NCBI RefSeq assembly: GCF_001074565.1
Contig: NZ_JUQX01000034.1
Coordinates: 55,062 to 119,061 of the forward strand
DNA from: Streptococcus pseudopneumoniae
GTDB lineage: Bacteria > Bacillota > Bacilli > Lactobacillales > Streptococcaceae
Direction: 5' to 3'
Length of the DNA: 64,000 bases
The position numbers and the translations under genes are program-made. The notes beneath the pieces were generated by a model that saw only the letters and a program-made list of their open reading frames with translations, searched no databases and had not been told where the DNA came from. Shown piece by piece: positions 18,166 through 27,733 of the stretch; position 1 is the first letter of the stretch, and each line of letters opens with the position of its first letter.

Positions 18166-21100
18166 ATTCCTTTGGTTGAACACTTGGCTCAGTCGCAGTT
18201 TGCGCTTGCTTTTCTGACGCTTGAGAAGTAGCTGTTTCGCTGTCTTTCTCAGACTTAGATTGGCTAGCAGTTTCACTTACTTTTGAACGGAGTTCTTGGT
18301 TCAAGCTTATGATCTCTTTAGCTAGAGCGAGGAGACCTTCTTTATCACTGCTTTTGGCTGAAAGTTGATCAAATAGGGCATCAACACGTTCAAAGTCAGC
18401 ATCGGATCCTTTATTATCCTCTAAGTACTTGTGAAGAGAAAGCAAGACATTATAGAGTTTTTGGTAGATGATCACGGTTTGTGGATCCTGTTCTGCTTGT
18501 TTTTCCTCTCGTTGGATAGTTGCTGCAATACGATTCAAAAGATTCTCAAGCTGTGTTTTAGCTTCGTCAAGGTCTGCATTTCCCTTTTCTGCGGCTGCTT
18601 TGATATTAGCTGCTTCTTCAGCTAGTGATTGTTTGACCCCGTCTTCTTTGACACGCGCTAGGAGTTGGTCAGCTTTTGTTAGGAGAGTTTCCACTTCTTC
18701 CTTCTTAACATGGCTAACCCACTCTTCTGGCATAAAATCACCATAGAGTTCTTTTAGGAATTCATAGATGGCGATCTTAGCAGTTTGGCTATCCACTTTT
18801 TCTGTATCCAGAATGGTTTTGCCAGCTTTTGTTAAAACGGGTTCTTCTCTGAGAGCTTCTTCAACTTCTAGCTTAGTTTGGTAAATAGTTGGGAATAACT
18901 TGTTCAAGTCGGTCGCTTTGAGGAAAGATTGTGACTGGTAAAGTTCCCATGTCAATTTGGCAACACGGTTCCGAAGTTCTTCTCTAAGACGGCCATCAGA
19001 TACATGTTCGTAGAAGTACTTGATGTACTCTACTGTTGTAACTCCTGTACGATCGCGGAAATCTTGCAAGGCTTGCAGTTTCGCTTCAATCGCATCCAAC
19101 TCTGTCTCATCTTGTGCTAGTTTTGCTTCCTGCAAATGTACCAAAAGATCTTTCTTAGACAAGCCATAAGTGTCCGTATCCAGTGTATTGATCTTATCTA
19201 CAAGGGCTTGGTACTTCTTATCTAAAGGTGAAGTTTCAACCGGTGCCACACTTTGATCCACATGGATATATTGCTTATCAAAGAGATCCAAGGCCGCTAG
19301 GTAACCAGCGGTTGAGTTGGTCGCCAGTTTTTTCATGTTTTCAGTAAATTGCCCCAAAGCAAGTTCAACCCGTCTCTGCATGATAGGTTGGTCTTTGTAG
19401 AGATTTCTGCTATCTGCTAACAGTTGATCAACTTTAGAAAGAACACTCTGCTCGTCAAATGCACCAGGCTGGTAGCTTGATTGTAAAGTAGGAATTTTGT
19501 TCTTTAAGGCTACTTCATAGCCCTTTGTCTGAACCTTAATGTAGTGATTGTGATCACCATGAGGAATGACAAAACTACCATTTTCAACCTGCAAACTATA
19601 AGGAGATACATTGTCACGTAAAGCAGTTGTAAAAAGTTCATTCAAGAAATCAAGTTCAGGATCACCTGTCTGCAGTGGAATACGAACACGCTCCTTACGA
19701 ACGGCATAGGGATGGATATGGGTTGGATCATAGGCTTGATCCGGATTTCCAAAGACAAAGAATCCATTTGAAATGCGAATCGCTTCGAGCGGAACCCCGT
19801 AGGTCTGTGAGATATACTTGATTTTTTCTTCATCGCTCGCATCTCTCGAGAAACTTTCCACAGTCTTGGCAAGTGGTTGAACAGGCTCAGACTGATGATT
19901 TTCTTTCAAGTGGTTTTGGGCAGCTTTGATTTGAGCTGCAGTCAAGTCCTTCTTAAAGAAATAATGAGCGTGATCTCCGTGAGAAACTACAAAACCTTGC
20001 TCATCCTCACTGATAACGCGTTCAGCTGCAAAGTCATGATCATGTTCTTCGTCATGATGATGGTCATGATCTTCATGGTTTGTATCCTGACTTCCATGGT
20101 CACCGTCTTGGTCATGATGATGGTCTTGCTGCCCAGGATGTTCTACGGGTTTGCTTGGTTTTTCCAAAGGTGCTGGTTGCCCACTGTCGCTAGCAAGAGG
20201 AATCATACGCGCAATCTTTTCTTCCAAAGCAGAAAGCTTTGTATACGGAATGAAATGATAGTGATTTCCATGAGGAATCGCTACGCCACTTGGTGTTCTA
20301 CTTGAAATCTTAGCAGGGTCAAAAATCAAGCCATCTGATTCAGCATAACGTTGATTACTTGGAAGAGCATAGAGTTGCTGCAATAGACTCTGTAAGCTCT
20401 CGTCTGAATTGTTTGGTTTTTCAGTTTGTTGACCAGGATTAGTGGTTTGACTGGTTCCATTTTGGCTTGGACGATAGTCAGTCTCACTCGGTTGTTTTCT
20501 AGTTCCAGATAGGTAGGCTTGAGCAGCTGCTAATTCGCTAGCTGACAAGGAACTCTTTGGAATGTAGTGGTAATGTCCACCGTGAGGAACGATATAAGCA
20601 TCACCAGTATCCTCTATAATATCAGATGGATTAAAGATGTATCCATCATCGGTAGTATAGCGTCCTTGTGATCGTGCAAGGGTCACTGCACTGTTAGAAG
20701 TTGGTGCATCGTGAGTATGACCTTGTTTTTGGCGTTCAATTTCGTCCTTCGTACGAACGTTATCAGCATGTGTCGCATCCTTAAGGTAAACATAATACTT
20801 ACCATCCACCTTGATAATGTAGCCACCTTTGATTTCATTGACAATATCAGCGTCTTTGAGTTGATAGTTCGCATCTTTCATCAAAAGTTCTTCACTGAAA
20901 ATCGCATCAAAAGGAACTTTTCCATTGTAATAATGGAAATGATCACCGTGTGAAGTCACATAACCTTGATCGGTAATTTTTACGACAATTTGTTCTGCCT
21001 GAATATCTTCTTTTTTGCTAACTTGATCTGGTGTCTGAGTCTCTGTTTTTTGAGAGTCTTGTTTCCCATCGACATAAGATACACGATTATTATCTTTGTT

Positions 21101-21196
21101 TTCTTCTACCTGATGTTGGTTCAATGCATAGATGCAAAGACTTATGGAAAGGACTAAAGCCGATCCCGCCGCAAGATACTTTTTATTAATTTTCAT
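18164..21196 (-). CDS. phtE: Histidine triad protein, PhtE-like
   Basis: A surface zinc-handling protein of the Pht family (1010 residues). After a signal/anchor helix (about 7-25) come five HxxHxH triads: HGDHFH (83), HGGHYH (205), HGNHYH (309), HGDHAH (406) and HGDHNH (546). Between triads three and four, residues 353-387, is a His/Asp-rich tract with 12 His. The C-terminal 450 residues are helical and end in a Ser/Thr/Glu/Lys tail. The lengths suit PhtE, which usually has six triads. It starts 7 bp after the adcAII stop, so the pair is cotranscribed and zinc-regulated. Zinc transfer to AdcAII and complement/adhesion roles are known for the family. Confidence 0.9.
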   Translation of the reverse strand: MKINKKYLAAGSALVLSISLCIYALNQHQVEENKDNNRVSYVDGKQDSQKTETQTPDQVSKKEDIQAEQIVVKITDQGYVTSHGDHFHYYNGKVPFDAIFSEELLMKDANYQLKDADIVNEIKGGYIIKVDGKYYVYLKDATHADNVRTKDEIERQKQGHTHDAPTSNSAVTLARSQGRYTTDDGYIFNPSDIIEDTGDAYIVPHGGHYHYIPKSSLSASELAAAQAYLSGTRKQPSETDYRPSQNGTSQTTNPGQQTEKPNNSDESLQSLLQQLYALPSNQRYAESDGLIFDPAKISSRTPSGVAIPHGNHYHFIPYTKLSALEEKIARMIPLASDSGQPAPLEKPSKPVEHPGQQDHHHDQDGDHGSQDTNHEDHDHHHDEEHDHDFAAERVISEDEQGFVVSHGDHAHYFFKKDLTAAQIKAAQNHLKENHQSEPVQPLAKTVESFSRDASDEEKIKYISQTYGVPLEAIRISNGFFVFGNPDQAYDPTHIHPYAVRKERVRIPLQTGDPELDFLNELFTTALRDNVSPYSLQVENGSFVIPHGDHNHYIKVQTKGYEVALKNKIPTLQSSYQPGAFDEQSVLSKVDQLLADSRNLYKDQPIMQRRVELALGQFTENMKKLATNSTAGYLAALDLFDKQYIHVDQSVAPVETSPLDKKYQALVDKINTLDTDTYGLSKKDLLVHLQEAKLAQDETELDAIEAKLQALQDFRDRTGVTTVEYIKYFYEHVSDGRLREELRNRVAKLTWELYQSQSFLKATDLNKLFPTIYQTKLEVEEALREEPVLTKAGKTILDTEKVDSQTAKIAIYEFLKELYGDFMPEEWVSHVKKEEVETLLTKADQLLARVKEDGVKQSLAEEAANIKAAAEKGNADLDEAKTQLENLLNRIAATIQREEKQAEQDPQTVIIYQKLYNVLLSLHKYLEDNKGSDADFERVDALFDQLSAKSSDKEGLLALAKEIISLNQELRSKVSETASQSKSEKDSETATSQASEKQAQTATEPSVQPKE

Positions 21197-21203
21197 AATC
21201 TCC

Positions 21204-22121
21204 TCATTTTAATTCTTCTGCAAGAACATTCATATTTTCTTCTAAATTTTCTAAGTAAGTTTTGTCATTTTCGGGGTCTGCTTCCAAAGGATTCAGTGTT
21301 TTCAGACTAACTCCTGTTGATTTGACCAAGGTCTCAGCGACTTTAGAAGAAGCATTGCTCTCAGTAAAGATGGTTTTAACCTTATAGGTTTTGACAAATT
21401 CTTGGATTTCTGTCAACTGTCTCGGACTTGGTTCTTGTTCAGGGGAAATCCCTGCAATACCAAGTTGTTTCAATCCAAATCGTTTAGCCAGGTAAGAAAA
21501 GGCTGTGTGTTGCGTAACAAAAGTCTTTTGACTTGCTTTTTCAAAAATAGGTTGGTATTTCTTGCTTAATTCTTGAGCTTTAGCGATAAAGTCTTTGGCA
21601 TTCTTTTGATAAGTTTCCTTATTGGCACTATCAAGCTCCGAAAGTTTATCCGCAATAATCTGCGCTTCTTCGCCTGCTTTTTCAGGATCTAACCAAGTAT
21701 GCGGGTCGTAAAGTGTTTTTTCATCAATACCGTCACCGGCTTCTACATCTTCCAAGCCTGGTACACGCTCCAAGGTCATCCCTTCAGAGGCTTCTAAAAC
21801 TTTAACTTTTGATTTTTTCAAATTTGGATCCAGACTTCCCGCCCAAGACTCCAGTGTATGCGAGTGGTAGACAAAGACATCCGCGTCATAAATAGCAGCA
21901 ATGTCATTTGCTGAGGGTTCATATGAGTGAATTCCACTACTTGACTGAATCATCCGAACATCATTCAAGTCACCTGATACCTCTTTGACCATGGCATAGA
22001 CTGGGTAAAAACTTGTGACAATCTTCATCCCTTTTGCTTCTTGTTTTTCTTTTTGACTACATGCTCCTAAGACAAGAGCCAACAAACTGGCCATCAATAA
22101 TAGGATCGTTCTTTTTTTCAT
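21204..22121 (-). CDS. adcAII: Zinc-binding lipoprotein AdcAII (Lmb family)
   Basis: Solute-binding protein for zinc ABC import by AdcCB, which is encoded elsewhere. The 305 residues begin with a lipoprotein signal (lipobox LGAC), and the zinc ligands expected for cluster A-I proteins are visible: His in SSGIHSYEPS, His in VYHSHTLESW, His in VTQHTAFSYL and an acidic residue in FTESNASS. It has its own promoter with an AdcR-like operator and is followed after 7 bp by phtE. In pneumococcus adcAII precedes phtD; here phtD lies upstream instead. Confidence 0.93.
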   Translation of the reverse strand: MKKRTILLLMASLLALVLGACSQKEKQEAKGMKIVTSFYPVYAMVKEVSGDLNDVRMIQSSSGIHSYEPSANDIAAIYDADVFVYHSHTLESWAGSLDPNLKKSKVKVLEASEGMTLERVPGLEDVEAGDGIDEKTLYDPHTWLDPEKAGEEAQIIADKLSELDSANKETYQKNAKDFIAKAQELSKKYQPIFEKASQKTFVTQHTAFSYLAKRFGLKQLGIAGISPEQEPSPRQLTEIQEFVKTYKVKTIFTESNASSKVAETLVKSTGVSLKTLNPLEADPENDKTYLENLEENMNVLAEELK

Positions 22122-22130
22122 CTTTACTCC

Positions 22131-22195
22131 TTAACTAGTATTTAACCATTTAATTAACTAGTAAATAGTTTATCTTTATTTACATTATATGTCAA
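22131..22195 (-). promoter_or_regulatory. adcAII promoter with AdcR-like operator
   Basis: TTGACA (22190-22195), 17-bp spacer, TAAACT (22167-22172). Overlapping the start side is TTAACTAGTAAA (22154-22165), 11 of 12 to the AdcR consensus TTAACYRGTTAA, plus a weaker half-site at 22131. Repression by zinc-AdcR is expected. Confidence 0.85.
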
Positions 22196-22215
22196 GTTAT
22201 TTTGCACATTTCTAT

Positions 22216-22260
22216 GAAAAAAAATGAGAACTAGAACTGACATTCTGCTCTCATTTTTCG
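22216..22260 (-). terminator. Terminator of phtD
   Basis: On the minus strand AAAATGAGA pairs with TCTCATTTT and runs into eight T, about 60 bp after the phtD stop and ahead of the adcAII promoter. Confidence 0.7.
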
Positions 22261-22318
22261 ATTTTAACTTTTCTAGATCTCCTATCCTGTTTTTAGGAGT
22301 TAGAAAATACTGCTAAGA

Positions 22319-24823
22319 CTACTTACTCTCCCTTAACAAAGCTAATAATTTTTCAGCTTCTGCCATAATAGTATTGTTGTCTTGGGAGCCAAATAGCAAA
22401 TTATTCTTTAATCCTGTGAGAGTTTCTTTGGCATTAGACTTGATAATGGGGTCTTGGATTTTTCCAAGTAAATCTTCAGCCTCTCTCAGTTTTTCTTCAA
22501 CCTTTTCAGTTTCAACTTGAGGTTCTTCTGATTCCTCTGGCGATTCTTCTTCTGGCTCCTCAGTTGGTTTTGGAGACTCTGGTTTCTCACTCTGAGGTTT
22601 CTCTTCGCGTGGTTTTTCTTCCTCAGTTTTTTCTGTACGAGGTTTCTCTACTGATGGTTTTTCCGATTGATTGTTACCAGCTTGACCATTTTGGTTTCTT
22701 TGAACATGGTCACTTGCATTTCCCCAACCACTATCTGAATGCGGACGTTCGTTTGGATGTTCGACATAGTACTTCACAGTCGCAAAGAGATCCTCTAAAG
22801 TATACCCCTTAGGAGCCTCATAAAGACCTTCGTCAAACCACTCAAATTTGATGTTATGGTAATGGTCGTAATGAGGTATAATCAAGCTTCCGTTTTTGAC
22901 TTCCACAGTATGTTGGAGATTGTAAGGCATACGATCAAGTGGCACCTTCTTAGCTGCTTTCACGCGGTTGTAGATAGCTTCTGCTCCCTTAGCTTCATTA
23001 TTTCCTGAACCTTGGTGATCTGTCGAAGGAGGCGTTAAACCTTTCTCTTTAGCATAAGCCTGGGCTGCCGCTCTTTCAGCTTCAGATAAACTATCTTTCT
23101 TAATCCAATGACTATGGGTCATATGTGGAGTTACATAGGCATCCCCCTCATCACTTGTGATATCACGAGGATCAAAGATATAACCGTCTTCTGTTGTATA
23201 CTTACCTGCCAACTTGGCTACTTGAATCTCATCATCAGTATAAGCAATTTGCGCATTTGGTTTTCCTAAACGTTCTGGATGACGAATCGGTGCTAGGAAG
23301 GTGAGAATATCATCCACTAACTTAACTTTATCACTTGAGACATCATTGAGACGTTCCAAGAGTTTATCCAAAGCCTCAAAATCAGCTTGGCGTCCTTTAT
23401 TATCAAGTAAGTCTTGATGAACTCTTGCTAGTAAATCATAAGCCTTATTGTAAAATCCTCGATCACCAGATGGGAGGTTGGTTTTCTTAGCTCCGAGTTT
23501 ATGAGACAAACTTTCTTGCTTGGCTAGTTTACTATCAATGGCTGTAGAAGTTTCAGCTGAAAGTTCCTTGGCTGGTATATAACGAGAAACTCCATTCTCC
23601 TCAAACACATAACCATCGCCTACTTTTCGAACCGCTTGATTGACCAATTTTTCATCAATTGGATTACTTGGAGCTGGTTGCGGACTCGGACTAGGTTCTG
23701 GAGTCGGTTGTGGACTTGGTTCTTCCGGTCTTGAATCTGGCACCCAATGGTTAGAACGATAGCGAAGCGGGATGATTCGAGCGATTCGTTCTTCCAATTC
23801 AGACATTTGTTCATAAGGGATAAAGTGGTAATGGTTACCATGAGGAACAGCTACACCTCTAGCTGTGCGACTTGTGATTTGCGCTGGGTCGAAAACAAGG
23901 CCATCAGATTCCACATGTCGTTGGCTCAAAGGCAGTTTGTAGAGCTGTTTCAAAAGACTATCAATGTCATCACTTTGACTTGCTTGACTGTTAGTATTGC
24001 TGTTGTTACTTGTGTTAGTATTTGTAGTTCCTGGATTGCTTACAGAAGGTACCCAGTTTGTTCTTGGAGTGTTATCGCTATTTTGTCGGCGATAGGTTCT
24101 TGAACTTGACAGATTGCCCCGACCAGATAGGAAGGCTTCTGCGGCAGCCAATTCGCTGGCTGATAACTCACTCTTAGGAATGTAATGGTAATGGTTGCCA
24201 TGAGGAACGATATAAGCATCACCAGTATCTTCAATGATATCGGATGCATTAAAGATATATCCATCATCCGTGGTATAGCGTCCCTGTGAACGTGCCAAGG
24301 CTACCGCACCATCGTTTGCTGAAGTTCCTCCTTCACGATGCTGACTATGCTCTTGTTTTTGCCGATTGATTTCTTCTTTCGTACGGACATTATCCGCATG
24401 GGATGCGTCCTTAAGGTAAACATAGTATTTTCCATCTACCTTGATAACATAACCACCCTTGATTTCACTGATAATATCCTCGTCCTTGAGCTGGTAGTTT
24501 GGATCCTTCATCAGCAACTCTTCACTGATGATAGCGTCATAAGGGACTTTGCCATTATAGTAATGATAGTGGTCGCCATGCGAAGTGACATAGCCCTGGT
24601 CTGTTATCTTGATGACGATTTGCTCCGCATTGATGCCTTCTTTCTTGCTAACCTCATCAGGAGTCAGATTCTCCGTTTTTTGTGCCGCCTGTTTTCCATC
24701 TATATAGGAAACACGATTATTTTCTTTGACTGTTCTAGCTTGATACAGTCCCAACTCGTAAGAACAGACACTTAAAATTAAAGCTGCCGCAGAACCAGCA
24801 AGGTATTTTTTATTAATTTTCAT
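22319..24823 (-). CDS. phtD: Histidine triad protein, PhtD-like
   Basis: An 834-residue Pht family surface protein with a signal/anchor helix and five triads: HGDHYH (82), HGNHYH (208), HGNHYH (328), HMTHSH (567) and HYDHYH (651). A Pro/Ser-rich linker lies near 368-387, and a Pro/Glu/Lys-rich segment near 720-775 precedes a short coiled-coil C-terminus. The HMTHSHWIKKDSLSEAER block is typical of PhtD. Its first 340 residues are nearly parallel to PhtE, so gene conversion between them is possible. It has its own zinc-type promoter and a terminator, but readthrough into adcAII cannot be excluded. Confidence 0.92.
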   Translation of the reverse strand: MKINKKYLAGSAAALILSVCSYELGLYQARTVKENNRVSYIDGKQAAQKTENLTPDEVSKKEGINAEQIVIKITDQGYVTSHGDHYHYYNGKVPYDAIISEELLMKDPNYQLKDEDIISEIKGGYVIKVDGKYYVYLKDASHADNVRTKEEINRQKQEHSQHREGGTSANDGAVALARSQGRYTTDDGYIFNASDIIEDTGDAYIVPHGNHYHYIPKSELSASELAAAEAFLSGRGNLSSSRTYRRQNSDNTPRTNWVPSVSNPGTTNTNTSNNSNTNSQASQSDDIDSLLKQLYKLPLSQRHVESDGLVFDPAQITSRTARGVAVPHGNHYHFIPYEQMSELEERIARIIPLRYRSNHWVPDSRPEEPSPQPTPEPSPSPQPAPSNPIDEKLVNQAVRKVGDGYVFEENGVSRYIPAKELSAETSTAIDSKLAKQESLSHKLGAKKTNLPSGDRGFYNKAYDLLARVHQDLLDNKGRQADFEALDKLLERLNDVSSDKVKLVDDILTFLAPIRHPERLGKPNAQIAYTDDEIQVAKLAGKYTTEDGYIFDPRDITSDEGDAYVTPHMTHSHWIKKDSLSEAERAAAQAYAKEKGLTPPSTDHQGSGNNEAKGAEAIYNRVKAAKKVPLDRMPYNLQHTVEVKNGSLIIPHYDHYHNIKFEWFDEGLYEAPKGYTLEDLFATVKYYVEHPNERPHSDSGWGNASDHVQRNQNGQAGNNQSEKPSVEKPRTEKTEEEKPREEKPQSEKPESPKPTEEPEEESPEESEEPQVETEKVEEKLREAEDLLGKIQDPIIKSNAKETLTGLKNNLLFGSQDNNTIMAEAEKLLALLRESK

Positions 24824-24895
24824 TGAAACTCACTTTCTTTTTTGATATTTCTATTTGCAATTCATTTCTAAATTGCAGAAACTCCTCTCTATTAA

Positions 24896-24957
24896 TTAAC
24901 TGGTTAATAGTTTACTCCTAAATTTGCAACTTGTCAAGAATTTTATGAACCAGTTAA
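24896..24957 (-). promoter_or_regulatory. phtD promoter with AdcR operators
   Basis: TTGACA (24932-24937), 17-bp spacer, TAAACT (24909-24914). TTAACTGGTTAA at 24896-24907 matches the AdcR consensus exactly; a second, 11/12 copy on the minus strand ends near 24957, upstream of -35. Same architecture as adcAII. Confidence 0.9.
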
Positions 24958-25031
24958 GTATTTTTTTATTCTTCACCGCTACTTTCTCTAGAATGGACTT
25001 TATATAAAAAAGATTTTCTTGAAAATTCTTT

Positions 25032-25066
25032 AAAAAAGCCCCTGCAACTGAGTTGCAAGGACTTTT
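25032..25066 (-). terminator. Terminator of ptsHI
   Basis: CTTGCAACT pairs with AGTTGCAGG, followed by a T6 run on the minus strand just after the ptsI stop. Confidence 0.85.
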
Positions 25067-25069
25067 CGA

Positions 25070-26803
25070 TTAATCAAAATTAACGTATTCTTTTTGAAGT
25101 TCAAGGACTTCTTCCATTGTTGAGCATTCTGTAAGGGCACGGTTTGCGTACTCTTCCATCTTAGCTGTATCCAATTTCTTCATCAAGCTACGCGTACGAA
25201 GTACAGATGTTGCTGACATAGAGAACTCATCCAAGCCCATTCCGACAAGAAGTGGAACAGCTTGTTGATCACCAGCCATCTCACCACACATTCCAGCCCA
25301 TTTCCCTTCAGCGTGAGCTGCTTTGATCACATTGTTGATCAAGCGTAGGATTGATGGGTTGTATGGTTGGTAAAGGTATGAAACTTGTTCGTTCATACGG
25401 TCTGCTGCCATTGTGTATTGGATCAAGTCGTTTGTACCAATTGAGAAGAAGTCAACTTCTTTAGCAAATTGATCTGCAAGCATGGCTGCTGCTGGGATTT
25501 CGATCATGATACCAACTTGGATATTATCCGCAACTGCAACACCTTCAGCAAGAAGGTTTGCTTTTTCTTCGTCAAAGACTGCTTTCGCTGCACGGAATTC
25601 TTTCAAGAGCGCAACCATTGGGAACATGATACGCAATTGACCGTGAACAGACGCACGAAGAAGGGCACGGATTTGTGTGCGGAACATAGCATCTCCAGTC
25701 TCAGAGATAGAGATACGAAGGGCACGGAATCCAAGGAATGGGTTCATTTCGTGAGGCATATCGAAGTAAGGAAGTTCCTTATCTCCACCGATATCCATTG
25801 TACGAACGACAACAGGTTTACCGTTCATTCCTTCAAGTACAGCCTTGTAAGCTTCGTATTGCTCGTCTTCTGTTGGGAAGTCTTGAGAATCCATGTACAA
25901 GAACTCTGTACGGTAAAGACCAACAGCTTCAGCACCGTTGTCATTGACACCTTCAACGTCTTTTGGAGTACCGATGTTGGCAGCCAATTCAAAGTGTTTG
26001 CCATCAGCAGTTACTGTTTTAGCATCTTTCAAGAGAGCCCATTCAGCTTTTTGTTTCGCATAAGCTTCACCAGCAGCCTTGAATTCAGCCGCTTGCTCAT
26101 CAGTTGGATTGATAATAACCTCACCTGTGATACCGTTAACGGCAAGAATATCACCGTCTTTAACGATTTCAGTGATGTTGTTTGTTCCCAATACTGCTGC
26201 AATTTCAAGTGTACGCGCCATGATAGCAGAGTGGCTTGTACGTCCACCAATGTTGGTTACAAAAGCTTTTACAAAGTTTTTGTCCAATTGAGCTGTATCT
26301 GAAGGAGTCAAGTCATGCGCAATCACAATCACTTCTTCATTGATAGAAGCTGGGTTTGGCAATTTTTTACCAAGGAGGTTGGCCAATACACGTTTTGTCA
26401 CGTCGCGGATATCCGCAGCGCGTTCTTGCATGTATGGGTTGTCTTCCATGCCTTCAAAGATAGTGATAAACATGTCTGTTACTTCTTTCAGACCTGCTTC
26501 TGCATTCACTTTCTTCGCACGGATTGTTTCCTTGATTTGGCTGATCATTTCTGGGTCAGCAAGAACCATTAAGTGAGCGTCAAAAACTTGAGCTGCTTCT
26601 TCACCGAGCGTACCTACTGCTTTCTCGCGAATAACAGAAAGCTCGTCTTGTGATGCCTGTAGAGCGGCATCAAGGCGAGCTTCTTCTGCGTTTGTATCTT
26701 CGACTGTAATAGTCTCAAATGACAAATCCGGTTGAACGAGTAGATATGCTTTTGCAACTGCAACACCGTCAGATGCTGCGATTCCTTTAAGCATTTCTGT
26801 CAT
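25070..26803 (-). CDS. ptsI: PTS enzyme I (PEP-protein phosphotransferase)
   Basis: Cytoplasmic enzyme that moves phosphate from PEP to HPr and starts all PTS sugar uptake, including the lactose and galactitol-type systems in this window. The 577-residue protein has the phosphorylated His in [12 protein letters not shown] and PEP-binding motifs ([30 protein letters not shown]). It lies 5 bp after ptsH. A 277-codon open frame on the opposite strand (25469-26302) is a by-product of codon bias and is not called. Confidence 0.97.
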   Translation of the reverse strand: MTEMLKGIAASDGVAVAKAYLLVQPDLSFETITVEDTNAEEARLDAALQASQDELSVIREKAVGTLGEEAAQVFDAHLMVLADPEMISQIKETIRAKKVNAEAGLKEVTDMFITIFEGMEDNPYMQERAADIRDVTKRVLANLLGKKLPNPASINEEVIVIAHDLTPSDTAQLDKNFVKAFVTNIGGRTSHSAIMARTLEIAAVLGTNNITEIVKDGDILAVNGITGEVIINPTDEQAAEFKAAGEAYAKQKAEWALLKDAKTVTADGKHFELAANIGTPKDVEGVNDNGAEAVGLYRTEFLYMDSQDFPTEDEQYEAYKAVLEGMNGKPVVVRTMDIGGDKELPYFDMPHEMNPFLGFRALRISISETGDAMFRTQIRALLRASVHGQLRIMFPMVALLKEFRAAKAVFDEEKANLLAEGVAVADNIQVGIMIEIPAAAMLADQFAKEVDFFSIGTNDLIQYTMAADRMNEQVSYLYQPYNPSILRLINNVIKAAHAEGKWAGMCGEMAGDQQAVPLLVGMGLDEFSMSATSVLRTRSLMKKLDTAKMEEYANRALTECSTMEEVLELQKEYVNFD

Positions 26804-26808
26804 TTTCC

Positions 26809-27072
26809 TTATGCCAATCCTTCTTTTTCCATAGTTTCAGTGATAGCAGCGATTGCGTCGTCAGCATCTGCACCTTCAGCTGAAATTGTAACGTCAGCAC
26901 CTTGGCCAACACCAAGACTCATAACACCCATGATAGATTTAAGGTTTACTGATTTACCTTTGTATTCAAGAGTGATATCTGAAGCAAATTTGCTAGCTGT
27001 TTGAACCAACAATGTTGCTGGACGTGCGTGAATACCTGTTTCTGCCACTACGTGGAAATCTTTAGAAGCCAT
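26809..27072 (-). CDS. ptsH: HPr phosphocarrier
   Basis: An 87-residue HPr. His15 (TGIHARPA) takes phosphate from enzyme I and passes it to EIIA domains. Ser46 (LKSIMGVMS) is the HPr kinase site through which HPr-Ser-P activates CcpA; cre-like sites elsewhere in this window would be its targets. Strong promoter and AAAGGAG ribosome site; first gene of ptsHI. Confidence 0.98.
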   Translation of the reverse strand: MASKDFHVVAETGIHARPATLLVQTASKFASDITLEYKGKSVNLKSIMGVMSLGVGQGADVTISAEGADADDAIAAITETMEKEGLA

Positions 27073-27134
27073 AGTTTGACTCTCCTTTAGTTATTTCTTT
27101 TTTGGATTATATGTGATAACCCTTACAAGACTGT

Positions 27135-27163
27135 ATTATATCACCTTCTAGATAATTTTTCAA
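27135..27163 (-). promoter_or_regulatory. ptsHI promoter
   Basis: TTGAAA (27158-27163), 17-bp spacer ending TGA, consensus TATAAT (27135-27140). Confidence 0.85.
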
Positions 27164-27305
27164 GTATTTTATGGACTTTCTTCTATTTCCTTTCTGATAA
27201 CTTGCTGAAAATCTTCTATTTATCTTACCAATATACAGTATATAGTTTTTTTGTTTTGATAAACTTTGATAGTTCAATGAAAAACCAATTTTACACTCTG
27301 ACAAA

Positions 27306-27398
27306 ACACTATATCTTGTGCTTTGTTTTTGAAACTGTAACTTTTTAGCACAAGATTTAGTTTAAAAAGTTTGACAAAGTTTTTTTTTCTGATATACT
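27306..27398 (+). promoter_or_regulatory. nrd operon promoter with tandem NrdR-like boxes
   Basis: ACACTATATCTTGTGC (27306-27321) fits the NrdR box well, and GCACAAGATTTAGTTT (27348-27363) is a weaker copy starting 42 bp (four helical turns) later. The promoter TTGACA (27371-27376), 16-bp spacer, TATACT (27393-27398) follows at once. NrdR repression by dNTP/ATP sensing is the expected control. Confidence 0.78.
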
Positions 27399-27434
27399 AA
27401 GAAAGTAATCTATTTTGAAAGAGGAGTTACGAAA

Positions 27435-27653
27435 ATGGTAACCGTTTATTCTAAAAACAACTGTGTCCAATGTAAGATGACCAAGCGTTTCTTGGACAGC
27501 AACAATGTCGCTTATCGTGAGATCAATCTCGACGAGCAACCAGAGTACATCGATCAAGTTAAAGAGCTCGGTTTCAGCGCTGCTCCTGTTATCCAAACAC
27601 CAACTGAAGTCTTTTCAGGCTTCCAACCAGGAAAACTGAAACAATTAGCATAA
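27435..27653 (+). CDS. nrdH: NrdH glutaredoxin-like electron donor
   Basis: A 72-residue redoxin with the NrdH-type active site CVQC (NNCVQCKMTKRF, residues 8-11) that reduces the class Ib ribonucleotide reductase NrdE, and is itself reduced by thioredoxin reductase. The ATG follows GAGGAG. First gene of nrdH-nrdE-nrdK-nrdF. Confidence 0.95.
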   Translation: MVTVYSKNNCVQCKMTKRFLDSNNVAYREINLDEQPEYIDQVKELGFSAAPVIQTPTEVFSGFQPGKLKQLA

Positions 27654-27733
27654 TCTTAGTACATCATCCAGAAGAGATTGCTTCTAGGGTTAACTTAGAG
27701 GCCTTTCTTTTGTAATTAGATAAAGGAAATTTT

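Noticed and set aside
25469..26302. A 277-codon open frame antisense to ptsI
   Set aside because: It lies wholly inside a conserved gene, has no ribosome site or family resemblance, and is the usual by-product of biased codons.
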